Shown here piece after piece: positions 60,901 to 64,000 of a DNA stretch of 64,000 bases. The stretch covers positions 7,032,001 through 7,096,000 of the forward strand of contig OZ014420.1 in the NCBI GenBank assembly GCA_963965975.1, in the 5' to 3' direction. Numbering within the stretch: position 1 is the stretch's first letter; every line of letters begins with the position of its first letter. A program made the translations under genes and the position numbers. The notes beneath the pieces were generated by a model, which ran no database searches, was not told where the DNA came from, and saw only the letters and a list, made by a program, of their open reading frames with translations. Origin of the DNA: Xestospongia bergquistia (Eukaryota; Porifera; Demospongiae; Haplosclerida; Petrosiidae).

Positions 60901-63900
60901 GAAACTGGACTAGAACTGAGATCTGGTTTGGGATTGTAATTTGGTGGATTAACTTTGATTTCAATCTGTTTACTAGGTGAAATCTCAAGATGTGATTGTT
61001 TCGGTGGACGATGGCGTGATAATCCTAAGGATTTCTTTTTCTTGACATCATTAGCACCATCAAATTGTGGTATAAACTCCACCTCTGGGTGTGGTTTGTC
61101 AATAGACTCCAAAGACAAATCAATCATTGTCCTGTACATTTTAATAAATAGTAAGTAAATAAATATCAAATCACCTCTCAGAATCCATTTTCTCTTCCTC
61201 CTCCCAAAATGCTTGTGACATAATCTGACTCTCCTCTTCTTCGTCTCCTAGCTCCTCCCCCGTCTCTCTCTCCTCTCCCTCCACCTCCACACCTTCCTCT
61301 TGATAACTGAGGCATAACTGTATTACCTGCCTCCTCTCTTGACAAGATAATCCACCTGACATTGATGATATATTAAGTTCTGGTCTTTGAGTCAAGTCTT
61401 CTTGTAATATGTTTGATGAATCTATTAAGTCTTTTTTTACTGCTTGATTTGAAGGTATTTGAGACTCTGCAAAGAAACCTTCGATGATTCCACATTGTTT
61501 TGTTGGAGTAATGATTTCATCTTGTGGTGGTGATTTAGAGGAGCTGTCTTCGTCATACCCAAATGGAGAAAAGTCCGGTTTAAGATCGAGTTTAAAACCT
61601 CCCATTTTTGGTTCCTCATCTTCAAAGAGGTCAACATCAGATCCACATGGAGAAATTGATTTTTCAGTAACTTTCTTTGTATATGTTAGTTCTGTAGGTC
61701 CAATATGTCCTGATGAGTCACTCAAAAGTGAAGAAGTTGTTGAGGTAGTTCGTTTGATCTTTGAACTTAAGTTTTCACCACCTGTTTGTGATGACAGTGA
61801 AGATGGTGTTTGAGATGATTGAGCTAATTCCATTAAAATATCAAAAAGTTCTGCATCACTTGAGTTTACTAAAAAATAAACAAAGAAATAGTTAATTTTT
61901 AACCCATTATCATCTAATACAGTGTACATATGATAACAATAGATCTTCTCTTCATTATATGATAAATGGCTGTTACTTACATGATACTGATGATAATTTC
62001 TGTTGTAATCTGATACTATGTTGAATTAATTCTTCATTTACTACAGATGGAACTTTTACATTATTAGGGGATTCAATGGATGGAGTCTTTTCTAGGTCAT
62101 GTGGTTGGGATGACTGGTGAAGTTCTGGCTCACAAGACTGAGAAAGCTTGTTGAGTAAGTTTGCATGCTGTGATGGAGAAGGTGAAAGTGATCGTCGCTC
62201 TCTTATAATGTTCTGAAGATATATCTGATGTTTCTCTTCTGCATTATGTACTAATGACCAACATCGCTCTAATATTGAGAGCAAACTTATGCTAAAAGAT
62301 AAAGGATGGACTTACCTGGTGAAAGAGGAGGTGAGAGAGAACTGTCAAGACCAAGGGACTCTCGTCTTCTTTGTTCCTCTTCTCGTAGTGCTTGTAATCC
62401 CGGATACCCTCCAGATACTGGACAAGTATCAATTTGGTATTTTGATAAATCTATCACTGACCAATATTGAGTTCTTCTCTGTTAAGAATATCAGTTGATA
62501 ATATATCGGCTTCTAATTCACAAGTACTTGTTCTAGTTTCATGTATTAACATATCACTGTGTAAAATAGAGATTAATGAACTATAATATTGTGTGATATT
62601 GACAGTGTCATTGACTATGTGATCATTGAACTATAATACTGTTGACAGTGTCATTGACTATGTGATCAATGAACTATAATATTGTGTGATATTGACAATG
62701 TCACTGACCACATAACTAACTGATAAATACAATGTAACTAACTTGGATAATGAGGTGACATCCCAAAACTGTTGACTTGGATTAATAAAACCATGAGATG
62801 AAGATGAAGATAATGAAGATACAGGACTATGGAGAGGAGAACTGATTGATAACGATGTCTGGTGGTCAGATGAAGTAGGAACTATAAAAGAATCTATACA
62901 AAAATACAATAACATTATATATTATGATATTTACCATCTCCTCCTAGTCTAAACTTGACATCAGATGAATGGATATAATTCATACCATATAAAGAATAGT
63001 CAATCATAAACTAGATAATGAAATGAATGAATAGATGAATGGGTGGATAGGTAAATGGATGAATGGGTGGATAGGTAAATGGATGAATGGGTAGATGAAT
63101 GGGTGGATAGGTAAATGGATGAATGGATAGATGAATGGGCAGATAAGTGATATGGATGACTAAAAAGAGTTTGTTTACTTGAAGTACAAATGGTATATGT
63201 GATTCATGTGGTTGTAATGATATGTTCATTATAGCACCTGATAATAATAGATCAGCTAGTCTACACAATGTATCATAATGACCACTGAGATATCTTATGA
63301 TAACTTACCGTTTTATCATTGTAGGATTATAAAGATATATTTTAAGGAACACCTGTTCTGACGGATGATACCCATAAAATGGACTATTATAAATATAAAT
63401 GATAATAAAGAGGTCAGACATATTGGAACTTACATTCCTTTAACAACTGATATTTTAAAAACATGGTTCTCATCTTTAGATCCAGCTCCTAATGATACTT
63501 GTAATGCATGATCTATACTACGTCCAAATTGATGAAGATACCTACAATATTATTAAAATTATAATACATTAACTACTTACTACTGCTGACTTTAGGAATA
63601 CAGTCGATTGCCCCCCCCTTCTGTCACCCCTGGTAACCAGTATTAAATTACTCCAAATAATGGAGGGTATGTTATTATGTATTAAAAATACAGTAATACT
63701 TTTAAATCATTAAATATAAATAAATACAGGCTAAAGATAAATTCAATATTAAGTTTTCACTCAATATATGATGGCAACTGGATAGTACTAACTGAACAGG
63801 CATAACAATATGTTATGAACTACTTTTAATAGCAAAACTCACTTTTCAGTGGGGTTATCTGCTAAACAAGGCACATAAAGATAAGGAAAGATGCCATGAA

Positions 63901-64000
63901 TATGAAGACAACACTTCTGACCAGTAGGTGTAGCCCCAAATACTCTTATTACTGGTACTTTCTTGATAACTTCTCCTGCAAAGTCAGAATAAGTCACATC
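54968..64000 (-). CDS. REV3L: DNA polymerase zeta catalytic subunit REV3L (5' end outside)
   Basis: Read right to left from beyond 64000. N-terminal part DVTYSDFAGEVIKKVPVIRV then FGATPTGQKCCLHIHGIFPY, the REV3 opening. Two long, poorly conserved Ser-rich exons follow (61929-61171 and 61169-59976). The exonuclease-like region is SVEVHVRTREKLKPDPEWDP (58378-57668). Polymerase motifs: A DFQSLYPSMVIGYNYCF (57061-57038 for DFQSLYPS), B KLIANVTYGYTAASYSGRMP (about 56540-56480), C YGDTDS split by an intron at 56319. The C-terminus has CysA (CPICEKLTTDNICNDC) and CysB (CQNCCGN..CRSLDCPV), where B-family enzymes hold an Fe-S cluster. It extends lesions in translesion synthesis with REV7. All catalytic acids seen are intact. 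Confidence 0.96.
59078..59950. repeat. Large minisatellite in a REV3L intron, 133 bp higher-order unit
   Basis: About 870 bp of CATTGTACCAATGTACCAAT plus ATCTAATACA-type units of about 31 bp, with variants (ATATATCATTGTACC, ACGTACC). Groups of these recur as a block of 133 bp: the sequence from 59500 repeats from 59633. Stop-free frames here on both strands are artefacts of the repeat. Confidence 0.92.
63009..63150. repeat. GGATGAATGGGTGGATAGGT minisatellite in a REV3L intron
   Basis: A 24-36 bp unit made of ATGGATGAATGGGTGGATAG and GTAA is repeated about four times on the + strand in one REV3L intron. Confidence 0.85.

Noticed and set aside
63011-63268. Pro/His/Ile-repeat frame on the minus strand
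   Set aside because: It is produced by the GGATGAATGGGTGGATAGGT minisatellite running on from a true REV3L exon.

Overview
This is nuclear DNA of an animal. It holds 24 protein genes of eukaryotic families, each cut into short exons by GT..AG introns that are mostly 45-100 bp long. It is AT-rich, and genes alternate strands with very little space between them (for example 73 bp between the EXOSC6 and MSH6 stops and 116 bp between the KIAA0319-like and REV3L stops). The gene set (KIAA0319-like, REC114, PCLAF, Musashi-type RRM proteins, NRF-6-type acyltransferases) is metazoan. The compactness, tiny introns and frequent short words such as CCACACCCA suggest a demosponge of the Amphimedon type. 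The species is an inference, not a proof.

Layout. 1-3554: two tandem, nearly identical NRF-6-like acyltransferase genes, the first cut by the window edge. 3855-8908: TAF5-like WD40 (-), CHRAC1/POLE4-like histone fold (+), PCLAF/PAF15 (-), BLOC1S5 (+). 9092-18074: DLAT (-), a C8orf34-like D/D-domain protein (+), RFC1 (-). 18075-19341: intergenic, with a GC-rich, highly structured segment that may be a ncRNA or retroelement relic. 19342-24733: N6AMT1/HEMK2 (-), PDCD2L (+), Schlafen-like AlbA_2 protein (-), EXOSC6 (+). 24807-33641: MSH6 (-) and STT3A (+), head to head. 33816-37747: tandem pair of two-RRM Musashi/DAZAP1-type genes. 37967-42643: SLC25 carrier (-) and CAP (+). 44039-48961: RBM24/38 (-) and a PH-PDZ tyrosine-motif docking protein (+). 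49115-54851: REC114 (-) and KIAA0319-like (+). 54968-64000: REV3L (-), whose first exon lies beyond the window.

The genes do not form an operon or one pathway. Several PCNA-linked replication and repair genes (PCLAF, RFC1, MSH6, REV3L) do lie together. Many are divergent pairs whose short shared promoters carry palindromic NRF-1-like (TGCGCATGCGCA) or CCACGTGG boxes. Introns and spacers carry minisatellites, foldback elements, (CT)n tracts exactly at 3' splice sites, and repeated RFX X-box-like palindromes.

The strongest leads for something new are the PH-PDZ docking protein, the structured segment at about 18560-19015, the paired foldback elements in STT3A introns, and the palindromic word families. 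No wholly new biological system can be asserted from the sequence alone.
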